From: Tenacibaculum dicentrarchi
GTDB lineage: Bacteria; Bacteroidota; Bacteroidia; Flavobacteriales; Flavobacteriaceae
Direction: 5' to 3'
Assembly: GCF_900239345.1 (NCBI RefSeq)
Contig: NZ_OESZ01000043.1
Coordinates: forward strand, 62,001-126,000
DNA: 64,000 nucleotides
The notes under the pieces are model-generated. The model had not been told where the DNA came from and made no database searches. It saw nothing but the letters and a program-made list of their open reading frames with translations. Of the stretch, positions 17,859-27,785 are shown in pieces. The first letter of the stretch is position 1. Every line of letters starts with the position of its first letter. The position numbers were made by a program, and so were the translations under genes.

Positions 17859-19562
17859 TTAAACCGTTAGGCTATGCCCTGTTTTTGTAGTGTAACTTTC
17901 GCTAGTTACCGTGTTTACAAACTTCCAATTTGAAACAACCGATGCTTGATTTATTTGCAATTCCATGAAACCTCTTCGTGAAAAATCGCTATAATTTAAG
18001 TCATCGACTAACAGTTTTAATGCCTGTTCTAATTGCAATGCTCCTGCGCCTAAATATTTTTCTAATCCTGGTGATGATACCGAACTTGTTGCCAATTCGA
18101 CCCCTACTTTTTCACCGCTTGTATTGGTTAAATTACTTTGCCAAGCATTGTGAGTATCGCCTGCTAAAACAACTACTTTTTTATTTTTGAAGCTAGCTAA
18201 AAGTGCTTCTCTTTCCATAAAATACCCATCCCAAGCATCTAAATTATATGGTAAAACAGTTTTTATTCTTGTTATTTCTTGAGGCGTTAAACTTGGGTCT
18301 TTTTGTAAAAACCTTGTTTTAATCGTTACCAATTCGGTAATCGCTTTTTGAAATGCGCCAAAAGTTGCTTCCGATGCGCCACCAATTGCTGCTGCTTCTG
18401 CCGAAACACGGGCTAAAATTGGTAATAATTCGGCAGGCATTAGCATTTTACCCATTAAAACTTGTTGCCCGATAATTTGCCAACTCGCATTTGATGCTGC
18501 TATTTGATTTGTAAACCATGTTTTTTGGGTAGTTCCTAGCATGGTTCTGTTAGGATTTAACCATTCTTTTTGAAAAGAAGCAACATCAAACTCGCCTTTT
18601 GAAGTGTAAAAATCAGCGTATTCTAATTGTTTGTCACGTCCTATTATTCGGGTGTCTAATAAAATTAAATCGGCTAAATTTCCTATTTTTAAATTTCTGT
18701 AGATAATTTCATTATCAGCAATATTAGTCGTGTTTGGTAAATATTCGCTGTAAGCTTGTAAGGCGCTATTTTTTCTAGCAGTATAACTTCCTTCGTTTTC
18801 TTGATGATTTTCAGCTCCATCTTTATACGAATCGTTTGCTACTTCGTGGTCGTCCCAAATACAAATAAAGGGTTTGTTTTGATGCAATTCTTTTAGCTTG
18901 CTATCTGAACGATATTGACGGTAACGGGTTCTGTAATCATCTAAAGAAATTATTTCGCCTTTCGGATTTGGCGTTCTAAATGAGCCATACGTATTTTCGC
19001 CATATTCATAAATATAATCGCCTAAATGAACCACCACATCAGCCTGAGAATTATTAATTGCCTCATATACATTAAAATATCCGTAGGCATAATTTGCACA
19101 AGAAGTGACGGCTAATTTTACATCGGCAGTTTTAGCTCCAAAGGTTAATGTTTTACCAACTACTGAGGTTGTTTTTTCTTCAATATTGATAAAACGGTAA
19201 TATAATTTTTGGTTTTCAGCTAATTCTTTCACCTCAACAGCCAGGGTATAATCACGAGAAGCATCGGTAATTACCTCTGATTGACGTACAATATTTTCAA
19301 AATTTTCATCTGTTGACAATTGCCAGGTAATTGCTACCGAAGGCTTAGAGGTTGTGTAACGTGTCCAAATAATTACCTGTGAATTTGTAGGGTCAAAACT
19401 TGCTACGCCTTCATTAAAGTTTTCTTGGGATAAATTAGTAGGAATTGGGTTTGTTATTGGATCATCAGTAGTACAGCTAATAAAATTTGCTGCGAAAAGT
19501 ATTCCACCACTTGCTAAAAGAGTATTTTTTAAAAAATTTCTCCTTTTAATGTTTGTTGTCAT
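17859..19562 (-). CDS. phoD: Alkaline phosphatase D family protein (PhoD), Tat lipoprotein
   Basis: An exported phosphodiesterase/alkaline phosphatase, 567 residues. The N-terminus has the twin-arginine motif KRRNFLK (residues 6-12), a hydrophobic stretch and a lipobox at C30 (FISC). Metal-binding motifs are HLGDYIYEYG, WDDHEVANDSY and LAGDTHNAW, as in Bacillus PhoD, which uses Fe and Ca. The N-terminal ~130 residues after the signal form the usual PhoD beta domain. It would release phosphate from organic phosphoesters at the cell surface. A -7 element lies at 19590-19597. Confidence 0.92.
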   Translation of the reverse strand: MTTNIKRRNFLKNTLLASGGILFAANFISCTTDDPITNPIPTNLSQENFNEGVASFDPTNSQVIIWTRYTTSKPSVAITWQLSTDENFENIVRQSEVITDASRDYTLAVEVKELAENQKLYYRFINIEEKTTSVVGKTLTFGAKTADVKLAVTSCANYAYGYFNVYEAINNSQADVVVHLGDYIYEYGENTYGSFRTPNPKGEIISLDDYRTRYRQYRSDSKLKELHQNKPFICIWDDHEVANDSYKDGAENHQENEGSYTARKNSALQAYSEYLPNTTNIADNEIIYRNLKIGNLADLILLDTRIIGRDKQLEYADFYTSKGEFDVASFQKEWLNPNRTMLGTTQKTWFTNQIAASNASWQIIGQQVLMGKMLMPAELLPILARVSAEAAAIGGASEATFGAFQKAITELVTIKTRFLQKDPSLTPQEITRIKTVLPYNLDAWDGYFMEREALLASFKNKKVVVLAGDTHNAWQSNLTNTSGEKVGVELATSSVSSPGLEKYLGAGALQLEQALKLLVDDLNYSDFSRRGFMELQINQASVVSNWKFVNTVTSESYTTKTGHSLTV

Positions 19563-19589
19563 CTTGTTGTTTTGCTAATTAATTTTCAG

Positions 19590-19597
19590 CAAAAGTA
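19590..19597 (-). promoter_or_regulatory. phoD -7 element (TACTTTTG)
   Basis: Minus-strand TANNTTTG match 27 nt before the phoD ATG. No Pho-box was recognised. Confidence 0.45.
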
Positions 19598-19648
19598 GTT
19601 AAGCTAGTTTTCCTTAAGGTTAATTTAAGTTTATACTACACACTCGTT

Positions 19649-20443
19649 CTACCAACTTCCAGAAGCACCACCACCACCAAAACTACCACCGCCAAAACCG
19701 CCACCAAAGCCACCGCCACCGCTTGATGAACCACCAAAACTACCGCGTCCTGAATTAGTTAAAATTATGGTTTCGAAAATACTACCAGTACTGCTTGTTT
19801 TTCGATATCGTTTTCCACCTCCACGGTTATTTTTATCACCTCTTGAAATAATAATAAAAAATACGACTATAATAATTATAAAAATGATAATACTAGGGTC
19901 AAATTCGTCTTTTTCTTTCCTGCTACCTGTATATTCGCCATTTAAGGTTTTGAAAATAGCATCGGCTCCGTTATTTAAACCCGTGTAATAATCACCTTGT
20001 TTAAAAGCTGGAATAATATTTCTTTCGATAATTCTTTTAGAGATAAAATCGGTTAATAAATGTTCCGTTCCTTTACCTGCTTGAATGGATATTCTACGGT
20101 CTTTATGTGCTAATAAAACAAAAACACCATTGTCTTCTTTTGCTTGCCCAAAGCCCCATTTTTCGCCCCAGTTAGCCGCTAAATAGTTAATATTTTCACC
20201 TTCGGTCGAATTGATAATTGCCACCACTATTTGAGTAGAAGTAGTATCTGAATATTTAATTAATTTACTTTCTAAACGTGATTTTTGTGAACGAGAAAGC
20301 AACCCAACATAATCATAAACACTAGTTTGAAAAGCTGGTTTTTCAGGAATTTTAAAGCCTTGCGAAAAAATAGTTTGAATACTTAAAAGTAAAAAAGCAA
20401 CGCTAAAAAACACTATTTTATTCCTTATTTTTTTTTGAATCAT
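19649..20443 (-). CDS. TPM-domain membrane protein with glycine-rich tail
   Basis: A 264-residue YgcG-like protein. Signal peptide about 1-28, TPM domain about 40-150 (YDYVGLLSRSQKSRLESKL, then NGVFVLLAHKDRRISIQAG), a transmembrane helix about 182-198 (IIIFIIIIVVFFIIIS) and a C-terminal tail of Gly/Ser/Phe repeats ending GASGSW. TPM domains occur in phosphatase-like and respiratory-complex assembly proteins. It overlaps the preceding TPM gene by 4 bp (ATGA), so the two are translationally coupled in an operon with LemA. Confidence 0.85.
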   Translation of the reverse strand: MIQKKIRNKIVFFSVAFLLLSIQTIFSQGFKIPEKPAFQTSVYDYVGLLSRSQKSRLESKLIKYSDTTSTQIVVAIINSTEGENINYLAANWGEKWGFGQAKEDNGVFVLLAHKDRRISIQAGKGTEHLLTDFISKRIIERNIIPAFKQGDYYTGLNNGADAIFKTLNGEYTGSRKEKDEFDPSIIIFIIIIVVFFIIISRGDKNNRGGGKRYRKTSSTGSIFETIILTNSGRGSFGGSSSGGGGFGGGFGGGSFGGGGASGSW

Positions 20444-20877
20444 CCTCTTGATATTTTATTAGACAATTCATCTTGATCATCTGGTTTCCAAGGAAAATGA
20501 GCTTTTAATTCTTGTCCTGTTTTTAAAACCCCTGCAACAATAGCTTCTTTAAATTTCCCTGTTATAAAATGAGCTTGCATGGTGTTTTTTGTAGTATTCC
20601 AAAAGTTTTCAGGCACTACTTTATCAATACCTTTATCGCCATAAATAACAAATTTTTTATCATGTACTGCTACATAAATTAATACCGAATTTTGCAATTT
20701 GGTAGCGTCCATTTTTAGCAGATGAAACACTTCTAGCGCACGCTGAGAAACAACTATATTAGTCGATGCTTCTATGTGAACTCTAATTTCACCAGAAGTG
20801 TTTTTCTCTGCAATTTGAATAGCAGAAATAATTTCTTGTTCTTCTTGAATAGTAAGAAAACTTTCTACTTGAAGCAT
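20440..20877 (-). CDS. TPM-domain protein, soluble
   Basis: A 145-residue protein with a single TPM domain (EIRVHIEAST, SVLIYVAVHDKKFVIYGDKG) and no signal peptide or membrane segment, unlike its partner downstream. It lies 6 nt after lemA and overlaps the next TPM gene by 4 bp. The lemA-TPM-TPM order is common in Bacteroidota; the biochemical role is not established. Confidence 0.85.
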   Translation of the reverse strand: MLQVESFLTIQEEQEIISAIQIAEKNTSGEIRVHIEASTNIVVSQRALEVFHLLKMDATKLQNSVLIYVAVHDKKFVIYGDKGIDKVVPENFWNTTKNTMQAHFITGKFKEAIVAGVLKTGQELKAHFPWKPDDQDELSNKISRG

Positions 20878-20883
20878 TTATTT

Positions 20884-21480
20884 TTATTTAAAGTTAAAAT
20901 CGATATTTGGTGCATTTTCAGAACCTCTATCTGCTTTGTAACGGTTCATTTCATCAAAATCAAAAAGCCCTGCTAAGAAAGATCCTGGAAATTTTTTGAT
21001 TAATTTATTGTAAATATTTACGCTTTCGTTAAAACGGTCGCGTGCTACGTTAATTCTGTTTTCTGTTCCTTCTAGTTGGCTTTGTAATTCTAAAAAATTC
21101 TTATTTGCTTTAATATCAGGATAACGCTCAACCGATACTAATAATTTAGATAAAGCACCACTTAAACCTGCTTGTGCTTTTTGAAATTGCGCCATATTTT
21201 CAGGGGTTAAATCGCCCGCATTTATATTTACCGAAGTTGCTTTAGCTCTTGCATTAATAACGCCAATTAACGTGTTTTTTTCAAAATCGGCAGCGCCTTG
21301 TACAGTTTTTACTAAGTTACCGATTAAATCATTTCTACGTTGATACGAACTCTCTACATTAGACCAAGTTGTTTTTGCATTTTCTTGATATTCTACAGCA
21401 GTATTTTGAAAATTTACAGCCCATTTAAAAACTGAAAATGCTACTATAGCTACTATAATAATTGGTATGAATTTTTTCAT
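20884..21480 (-). CDS. lemA: LemA family protein
   Basis: A 198-residue protein with one N-terminal transmembrane anchor (residues 4-20) and a long helical body. Family motifs include SSYQRRNDLIGNLVKTVQG, ERYPDIKANKNFLELQSQLE and the closing FNESVNIYN. LemA proteins are membrane-attached helical bundles, facing the periplasm in most models, of unknown function. First gene of the lemA-TPM-TPM unit; the MerR-type gene ends 13 nt upstream and may be part of the same transcript. Confidence 0.92.
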   Translation of the reverse strand: MKKFIPIIIVAIVAFSVFKWAVNFQNTAVEYQENAKTTWSNVESSYQRRNDLIGNLVKTVQGAADFEKNTLIGVINARAKATSVNINAGDLTPENMAQFQKAQAGLSGALSKLLVSVERYPDIKANKNFLELQSQLEGTENRINVARDRFNESVNIYNKLIKKFPGSFLAGLFDFDEMNRYKADRGSENAPNIDFNFK

Positions 21481-21493
21481 CTTTTTTTTATTT

Positions 21494-21823
21494 TTATAAC
21501 TGATTTTTTATCTTTTGTAAAGTTGCCTTAACAGCCTCTAATCTACTAATAATTTCGTGATTATTTATAACATCTATAGGGTTTCTCTTTAGCTTCTTTT
21601 TAGCGCCTTCTAGGGTAAAACCTCTTTCTTTTACGAGGTTGAAAATTAATTTGAAATTTTCAATGTCTTCTCTGGTAAATAATCGATTTCCTTTGGGATT
21701 TTTTTTAGGTTTAATGATGTCAAATTCTTGTTCCCAAAATCGAATTAATGATACATTAACATCAAAAGCTTTTGCTACTTCGCCTATTTTATAATATCTC
21801 TTTTCAGGTAATTCTACATACAT
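21494..21823 (-). CDS. MerR family transcriptional regulator (small)
   Basis: A 109-residue protein with a complete MerR winged HTH (YYKIGEVAKAFDVNVSLIRF, then GNRLFTREDIENFKLI) at residues 8-75 and only a short helical tail. It has no sensor domain or metal-binding cysteines, so the signal cannot be guessed. It lies between the M23 peptidase gene (36 nt upstream) and lemA (13 nt downstream), all on one strand, so it may regulate this set. Confidence 0.88.
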   Translation of the reverse strand: MYVELPEKRYYKIGEVAKAFDVNVSLIRFWEQEFDIIKPKKNPKGNRLFTREDIENFKLIFNLVKERGFTLEGAKKKLKRNPIDVINNHEIISRLEAVKATLQKIKNQL

Positions 21824-21859
21824 TTACTTGGCGTTTTATTTAGCTATTTTAGTTAAATA

Positions 21860-22828
21860 CTAATCATATGATTGTCCTTTTTGTTGCGATGCTTTTTGCA
21901 TTGCAACAAATTCTTCGGGAGTTAAATCTCCATAATAATAATAAATAGGGTTTACAGGTCTTCCATTTTTATGTACTTCATAATGCAAGTGAGCTGCTGC
22001 TGAACGCCCTGTGTTTCCTACATAACCAATTACATCACCTCTTTTTACTTTCTGTCCTTTTTTAGCTTTTATTTTACTCATGTGAGCGTAAATAGTTTGA
22101 TAACCATAACCATGATCTATATAAACTACATTCCCAAACGTAGTACTTCTATGTGCTTTTTTTATTTTTCCGTTTCCTGAAGCAAAAATAGGCGTTCCTT
22201 TTGGTGAGGTAAAGTCCATTCCGTTGTGCATTTTCCATGATTTTAAAATAGGGTGTAATCGCATACCATAACCAGATGCCATTCGTTTTAAATCTTGATT
22301 TTTTACAGGCTGAATAGCAGGTATTGATGCTAACATTTTTTCTTTTTCTTTAGCCAAAGCTACAATTTCATCTAACGATTTTGACTGTACCACCATTCGT
22401 TTAGATAACATTTCTATCTCTTTGGTTACATTGGTAATCATCGCGGTATTTTTAAATCCTTCTAAGTGCTTATACCTATTTACCCCACCAAAACCTGCAT
22501 TACGTTGCTCTTTAGATATTGGACTTGCCTCAAAATAAGTTCTATAAATATTATCGTCTCTTTCTTGTAATTCTGATAAACGCTCCGATAACATTTTTAA
22601 TTCTTTAGACATCAATTCTGTATGCAGTTTAAAATTTTCTAGTTCTCTTTTTTGAGATCTTTCATTTGGCGACATTAAAAACTGACTAAACCCTATAAAA
22701 CCAAAAAATGCAATTAATAAAGCCCCTATAACTCCTATGAACGATTTCTTATAAGTTTCGCTTTTTTTAGACTCTATTTTTCTATATGATAAAGTTTCAG
22801 AGTCATAATAATATTTTACTTTCGCCAT
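21860..22828 (-). CDS. M23 family metallopeptidase, membrane anchored
   Basis: A 322-residue LytM-type endopeptidase likely to cut peptidoglycan cross-bridges. One transmembrane helix at residues 30-50, a coiled coil about 55-90 (LMSKELKMLSERLSEL), then the Zn domain with the first ligands in HNGMDF and the second set in AAAHLHYEVH. The arrangement resembles cell-division or morphology M23 proteins. It has its own -7 element at 22900-22907. In related genomes it is often divergent from alaS (recollection); here about 5.6 kb lies between. Confidence 0.92.
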   Translation of the reverse strand: MAKVKYYYDSETLSYRKIESKKSETYKKSFIGVIGALLIAFFGFIGFSQFLMSPNERSQKRELENFKLHTELMSKELKMLSERLSELQERDDNIYRTYFEASPISKEQRNAGFGGVNRYKHLEGFKNTAMITNVTKEIEMLSKRMVVQSKSLDEIVALAKEKEKMLASIPAIQPVKNQDLKRMASGYGMRLHPILKSWKMHNGMDFTSPKGTPIFASGNGKIKKAHRSTTFGNVVYIDHGYGYQTIYAHMSKIKAKKGQKVKRGDVIGYVGNTGRSAAAHLHYEVHKNGRPVNPIYYYYGDLTPEEFVAMQKASQQKGQSYD

Positions 22829-22899
22829 AATGCTAATTTGTTCTATTTTCTACTTATTCAAACAATATTTTTCTTAAAAAAGTATTGCTTATAAACACA

Positions 22900-22907
22900 C
22901 AAATTTA
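22900..22907 (-). promoter_or_regulatory. -7 element (TAAATTTG) for the M23 peptidase gene
   Basis: Minus-strand TANNTTTG match 71 nt before the start codon. It lies between that gene and the left 49-bp direct repeat, so the native promoter survives beside the suspected insertion. Confidence 0.5.
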
Positions 22908-22914
22908 CAAAATG

Positions 22915-22963
22915 TTTTAAAACTCCTTTTAATTAGTTGTTTTTTAATGATAATTTAACAAAA
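22915..22963 (+). repeat. 49-bp direct repeat, left copy
   Basis: Runs from TTTTAAAACTCC to TTTAACAAAA. It matches 28476-28524 at 45 of 49 positions in the same orientation. The pair brackets the whole FecI/FecR/TonB locus including its terminator. Confidence 0.8.
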
Positions 22964-22970
22964 AACGGAT

Positions 22971-23001
22971 TAAAAAAGGAACGTTAAAAAACGTTCCTTT
23001 T
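22971..23001 (-). terminator. Terminator of the uptake operon
   Basis: An 11-bp perfect stem (22975-22985 with 22990-23000) with an AAAA loop and a T run on the minus strand, 35 nt past the DUF4249 stop. Confidence 0.8.
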
Positions 23002-23035
23002 CTATTTTACTACAATTACAAAAATTATTCATTAT

Positions 23036-23866
23036 TTAAAAATCTTGTTTTTTAACTGTAGGGTTAAATAATTCAAAAAAACCTAATTCCTTTCTTCCAG
23101 TCTTTTTATTTATAATATTACCCTCTAAATTAGCTGGCGGACCAGAAAATAATTGCGAAAAAAAATCTCCATCATCAATATCTTGTGTTTCTATTTGAGT
23201 TAAATAACTTTCCAGAAAATTATAGGTGTTAAAGCTTATACTTGATATTTCAACTTCTACACTTTCTGATATATCTTCTATTTCAAAAAAAGCATCTTCG
23301 CCTTCTTCAAAAAACACATCATTTTCAATTAAGAAATCAGTAAAAATCAAATCACCTTGTTTAGTATAAAAGCTATAAGTAACCAAATAAAAATCTTTTT
23401 TATCTCCTGAAAAATCTTCAAAAGTTATGCGGGTATTTTCTTCTTCTTTTGTAATTTTATCTATTACAACCTTAGGTTTAAATAATTCAGGAACCGACTC
23501 TAAAATAGTACCATCTTCTAAAGTTATTTTTATCCAATAATAATTATTTACTACCGGATTATACTGATTTTCGATAACATATCTTCCCTCTTTTTCATCT
23601 AAGACTAATAAATCGGCTATTTTTGTATCTAAATTATTTTCTCCTTTAGTATACAAAGATACTTTTGCGGTATTAATAGGTTTCTTAGTTATTACATCTA
23701 CAGGAACAGTTTGTTGTATATCAACATAAATAAAATTATTTCTTGTTATTCCTCCTCTTATTATTACATGAGGTTCGTATATATCATCTAACGGAATGGT
23801 TTTTGAACAACCGAAAAAAGTAAATATGCTTATAAAAATTATGAATAATATATATGGTGATTTCAT
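23036..23866 (-). CDS. DUF4249 family lipoprotein
   Basis: A 276-residue outer-membrane lipoprotein from the ATG at 23866, chosen because it begins the lipoprotein signal MKSPYILFIIFISIFTFFGC (C20). A longer in-frame start would overlap the receptor gene. The body is beta-rich with PHVIIRGGITRNN near the start and YWIKITLEDG mid-way. DUF4249 proteins regularly follow TonB-dependent receptors in Bacteroidota and probably act as a surface partner in substrate capture. It starts 4 nt after the receptor stop. Confidence 0.85.
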   Translation of the reverse strand: MKSPYILFIIFISIFTFFGCSKTIPLDDIYEPHVIIRGGITRNNFIYVDIQQTVPVDVITKKPINTAKVSLYTKGENNLDTKIADLLVLDEKEGRYVIENQYNPVVNNYYWIKITLEDGTILESVPELFKPKVVIDKITKEEENTRITFEDFSGDKKDFYLVTYSFYTKQGDLIFTDFLIENDVFFEEGEDAFFEIEDISESVEVEISSISFNTYNFLESYLTQIETQDIDDGDFFSQLFSGPPANLEGNIINKKTGRKELGFFELFNPTVKKQDF

Positions 23867-23870
23867 TTTT

Positions 23871-26672
23871 TTAAAATTTAAAATTATACGTAATAAATGG
23901 TATTGGAGCTCCAAACAACGAAAACTGTTTCTTGTTTAATGTTTTAGATACCCCTACATTTTGATTTTCATTATTAGAGAAAGTATAATAATTAGAAAAA
24001 GCATTTTTTCTTCCATAAATATTATAAACTCCAAAACTCCAACTTCCTTTCCATTTTGAATACAAACTAGATTCTGGGGTATATGTTAATGAAACATCTA
24101 ATCGATGTGTATTTTTCATTCGATATGCATTTCTATCAGAATATGTAAAAACAGTTTCATCTTCATTTTCACCATAAACACCTCTTCCTGTTATTAATGT
24201 AGTTGGTCTTCCTGATTGGAAAGTAAAAAAAGTTCCCATAGTCCATTTATCACTAAACTTGTAATTAGCCGTTGCATTAAATATGTGAGGCTTATCATAA
24301 TTTGATGAAAAATATTCACCATTATTTATATTTTCTGATGAAAATTCACTGACAGTTTTTCTTTTAGAAACAGAGTATGTATAATTTAAATTACCTGTAA
24401 ATTTCCCTTTAGTTTTATGTACGGAAAATTCTGTTCCATAAGCATATCCTTTTGCAGGAAGTAATTGTGTTTCAATATTTTTATTGATAAATAAATCGGC
24501 ATTATTTACATACTCTACCAAGTTTTTAAAATCTTTATAATATCCTTCTACAGAAAAATTATAATTTCTATTTTTACTATCAAAAGCAAACCCAAAAGAA
24601 TATTGATTTACCTCTAAAGGCTTAACATATTTCCCTGAAAGTTTCCAAACGTCAAAAGGCAATGCAGCACTACTATTACTCATTAAATGTATATACTGAT
24701 ACATTTTATTATATCCGATTTTTAAAGATTTTCGATCATCAACATCATATTTTAAAGATAAACGAGGTTCAAAACCACCATATTTTGCTATAGTTTCTCC
24801 GTTTTTATATTTAACCTGCCCTGTTATTGTACTTGGTGTTTTAGGTAAACCTGATTCGTAAGATGCTACTTCATAAGGTCCTATATTTCTGAAAAAAGAA
24901 TAACGAGCACCTATATTTACAGATAATTTATCCCATTTTTTTTCTATTTCATAATATGGAGCTATCTCTAAGCCTTTTTCTACTGATAAATCTATATTTT
25001 TAATTCCTTGTTCATTATTAGTTAATTTTGCTGGTGTAAACCTATAATAAGTTCCATGAATTCCAAATCTCATCTTTGTATCTAAATTCAAATAATACGT
25101 AAAATCTGGTTTAAAAATATAGTTTTCTACAGATGATGTCCATTCAAATGAACTACCTGAATCTGTTTGTGAAGGGCCATCATTTTCAGCTGCTAACGAA
25201 TATTTATATGAACTATAAATGGTTGATAAATTCATAAATAATTTATTAGAAAACACATGATTCCAACGTAAACTTGTAGTAGCATTATTCCATGAAAAAT
25301 CTATTTTACCTGCTGGTTCTTTTTTCTCTGTTTTTGTTTCTTCATCATATACTACTTCTTCTTCTCCTTTAAATCTCATTACATCTTTACCAAAATACCC
25401 TGATAAGTATAATTTATTATTATCATTTATATTCCAAGATAGTTTTGTATTTAAATCATAAAAATACATTTTTTGATTTTTTAAATCATCTCCTGCTAAC
25501 GGAAAAAATATGTCAAAATAAGTTCTACGTCCCGATACTAAGAAACTAAGTTTATCTTTTTTGATAGGTCCTTCTAAGGTTAATCTTGAAAATAATAAAC
25601 CTAAACCTCCTTCTCCTTTAAAAATTTTAGAACTTCCTTCTTTCTGTCTCATATCTAAAACAGAAGAAGCTCTACCACCAAAACGTGCAGGAATACCTCC
25701 TTTATAAAACTTTAAATCTTTTAAAGCATCAGCATTAATTGCTGAAAAAAGCCCCCATAAATGAGACGAATTATACAATGGAGCTTCATCTAAAAGCAAT
25801 AAATTCTGATCAATATTACCTCCTCTAACATTAAATCCACTAGCGCCTTCTCCTACCGAGCTAACTCCTGGTTGTGTTAAAATAACTCTCGTTATATCTG
25901 GCTCACCAAAAAATGCTGGAAGTTTTTTAATCTCAGCTGTTTTTATGCTTGATACTCCTGTCAAAATTGTTTTAACTTGACTTTGACTTTTGTTTGTAGA
26001 ATTTACAACAACTTCTTCTAATGCATTTTCGGTTAAGGTTAATTCAAAATTTCTCTTAATATTACTATTTAAGTTTATCTTAATTTCTTTGCTTTTATAT
26101 CCTACATAAGAAATTTCTAAAACATAAATACCTTTTAAAAGTGTCATCGAATAGAAACCATATTCATTGGTTATAGTTCCTTTTAAAGCATCTTTTATTA
26201 CAACATTTGCTCCTAATAACGTTTCACCAGTTGTAGCGTCTTTTACCGTTCCACTAATGGTATATTTTAGTTGTTGTTTTTTTAAAATATTCTTTTGAGA
26301 AATGTCTTTATCTTTAGATAAAATAATTAATTTATTTTTTATCTGATGTTTTACTAATGTATTTTTAAATAATATTTCTACGGCTTTATTAACATTTTCA
26401 TTAACAATATTAATAGTAAATTTTTGTTGAACATTAACCTCATCATTATTAAAAACAAAGTTATAATTAGTTTGTTTTTCTATTTGATTTAAAATAAGTT
26501 CTAAACTTTTATTTTTATGATTTAGTGTTACATTATTTTGAGAAAAAGTATTCGTTGCTACTACTTGTAAGCAACAAAATAAAAAAATTGATAAGGTGAG
26601 TTTCATTAAAAACGAATGTTTTTTTGATACATTTTTTAACCCCAATGAGGTTATAAATTGTTTGTTTTTCAT
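23871..26672 (-). CDS. TonB-dependent receptor with STN and carboxypeptidase-regulatory domains
   Basis: A 933-residue outer-membrane transporter. The start at 26672 is preferred to one 18 codons upstream because the signal region follows it directly. After the signal come an STN domain (VTLNHKNKSLELILNQIEKQ) that can contact FecR, a CarboxypepD_reg-like domain (YTISGTVKDATTGETLLGAN), the plug (GFNVRGGNIDQNLLLLDEAP) and a 22-strand-type barrel ending in ITYNFKF. With the upstream sigma factor and FecR it forms a transcription-coupled uptake system. The substrate (siderophore, haem, glycan) cannot be read from the sequence. Confidence 0.92.
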   Translation of the reverse strand: MKNKQFITSLGLKNVSKKHSFLMKLTLSIFLFCCLQVVATNTFSQNNVTLNHKNKSLELILNQIEKQTNYNFVFNNDEVNVQQKFTINIVNENVNKAVEILFKNTLVKHQIKNKLIILSKDKDISQKNILKKQQLKYTISGTVKDATTGETLLGANVVIKDALKGTITNEYGFYSMTLLKGIYVLEISYVGYKSKEIKINLNSNIKRNFELTLTENALEEVVVNSTNKSQSQVKTILTGVSSIKTAEIKKLPAFFGEPDITRVILTQPGVSSVGEGASGFNVRGGNIDQNLLLLDEAPLYNSSHLWGLFSAINADALKDLKFYKGGIPARFGGRASSVLDMRQKEGSSKIFKGEGGLGLLFSRLTLEGPIKKDKLSFLVSGRRTYFDIFFPLAGDDLKNQKMYFYDLNTKLSWNINDNNKLYLSGYFGKDVMRFKGEEEVVYDEETKTEKKEPAGKIDFSWNNATTSLRWNHVFSNKLFMNLSTIYSSYKYSLAAENDGPSQTDSGSSFEWTSSVENYIFKPDFTYYLNLDTKMRFGIHGTYYRFTPAKLTNNEQGIKNIDLSVEKGLEIAPYYEIEKKWDKLSVNIGARYSFFRNIGPYEVASYESGLPKTPSTITGQVKYKNGETIAKYGGFEPRLSLKYDVDDRKSLKIGYNKMYQYIHLMSNSSAALPFDVWKLSGKYVKPLEVNQYSFGFAFDSKNRNYNFSVEGYYKDFKNLVEYVNNADLFINKNIETQLLPAKGYAYGTEFSVHKTKGKFTGNLNYTYSVSKRKTVSEFSSENINNGEYFSSNYDKPHIFNATANYKFSDKWTMGTFFTFQSGRPTTLITGRGVYGENEDETVFTYSDRNAYRMKNTHRLDVSLTYTPESSLYSKWKGSWSFGVYNIYGRKNAFSNYYTFSNNENQNVGVSKTLNKKQFSLFGAPIPFITYNFKF

Positions 26673-26759
26673 AGATTTGAATGTTGTTAAATGATTTTGT
26701 TGAATTAGAATTAAATTTATCAGCATTTTTAAATAGGAGAATTGCCGTTCTCCTATTTT

Positions 26760-27734
26760 TTATTTGATAATCCAAGTATTTTTTTGAGTATTAAAATGAT
26801 ACTCAAAAGGTGTTGTTATTGTTAATATTTCTAAAATTTCTCTTATAGGCATTGTTTTTTTAAAAGTTCCTGTAAATTTTATATTTGATACTTTTTCATT
26901 TTCAAAATGAAACTTCAAATTATATTGATTTTTAAAATCAGTTGCTATTTCTTTAAATGTTTTATTCTTAAATTGAATTTTACCTTCTCTCCAAGAAATA
27001 GTATTCATTTTATTTTTGATAACAGATTTTAAAACTTGTTTATTTTCTTTTAAGATTCTTATTTTATCATTAGGTGACATTATTATATTATCTTTTTCAG
27101 AATCTGCAATATTAACTGCTACTTTACCTGTAAATAAAACGGTTTCATAATAATCATTTTCATTATAAGATTTAATATTAAAACTAGTTCCTAAAGCTTT
27201 AACGATAACATTATCTGAAGTTTCTACCGTAAACGGATGTTTTTTATCTTTTGCTACTTCAAAAAAAGCTTCACCTTCTAAACGAATCGTTCTTGGAGAA
27301 TTTTCTTTATATGAAATTTTACTCGAAGCATTTAACCAAACTACAGATCCATCTGAAAGCGTTACTTCCTTTTGTTCTCCGTAAGTTGTTGCTATATATA
27401 TTTCTTTAGATTGTGTTATAAAATAGGTAAAAAAAGAAGTACTTAATACTATTATTGCTGCGGCAGCATATTTAAAGAAAAGCTTTTTAAAGTTATTTTT
27501 CTTTTCCCTACTTTCTATTTTTTTGAAAAAGACAGCTTTATTAATTGCTATATCAGCTTTAGGTACGCTACTATTTTCTTTAGTAATTTGATTGATTTTA
27601 TTTATTTTCTCAAATAATTGCTCATCATATTCTGTTGAATTTTTCCATCGCTCAACCTTAGCTTTAATAGTAACACTTGCCGTATTTGATATATAAGCCC
27701 AAAGATCTGTTTCTTCTATTTTGTCTCGTTTCAT
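26760..27734 (-). CDS. FecR family anti-sigma factor
   Basis: A 324-residue single-span protein: cytoplasmic N-terminal 85 residues that should hold the sigma factor, a transmembrane helix at 87-107, a FecR domain about 115-215 (YGEQKEVTLSDGSVVWLNAS) and a C-terminal DUF4974-like domain about 255-323. It would carry the signal from the receptor's STN domain to the ECF sigma factor encoded upstream. Spacing to the sigma gene is 51 nt, and to the receptor 87 nt. Confidence 0.92.
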   Translation of the reverse strand: MKRDKIEETDLWAYISNTASVTIKAKVERWKNSTEYDEQLFEKINKINQITKENSSVPKADIAINKAVFFKKIESREKKNNFKKLFFKYAAAAIIVLSTSFFTYFITQSKEIYIATTYGEQKEVTLSDGSVVWLNASSKISYKENSPRTIRLEGEAFFEVAKDKKHPFTVETSDNVIVKALGTSFNIKSYNENDYYETVLFTGKVAVNIADSEKDNIIMSPNDKIRILKENKQVLKSVIKNKMNTISWREGKIQFKNKTFKEIATDFKNQYNLKFHFENEKVSNIKFTGTFKKTMPIREILEILTITTPFEYHFNTQKNTWIIK

Positions 27735-27785
27735 AAATGAGATTTATTATAAAACGTTTCTCAACAACAAGTACCCTATATTTTT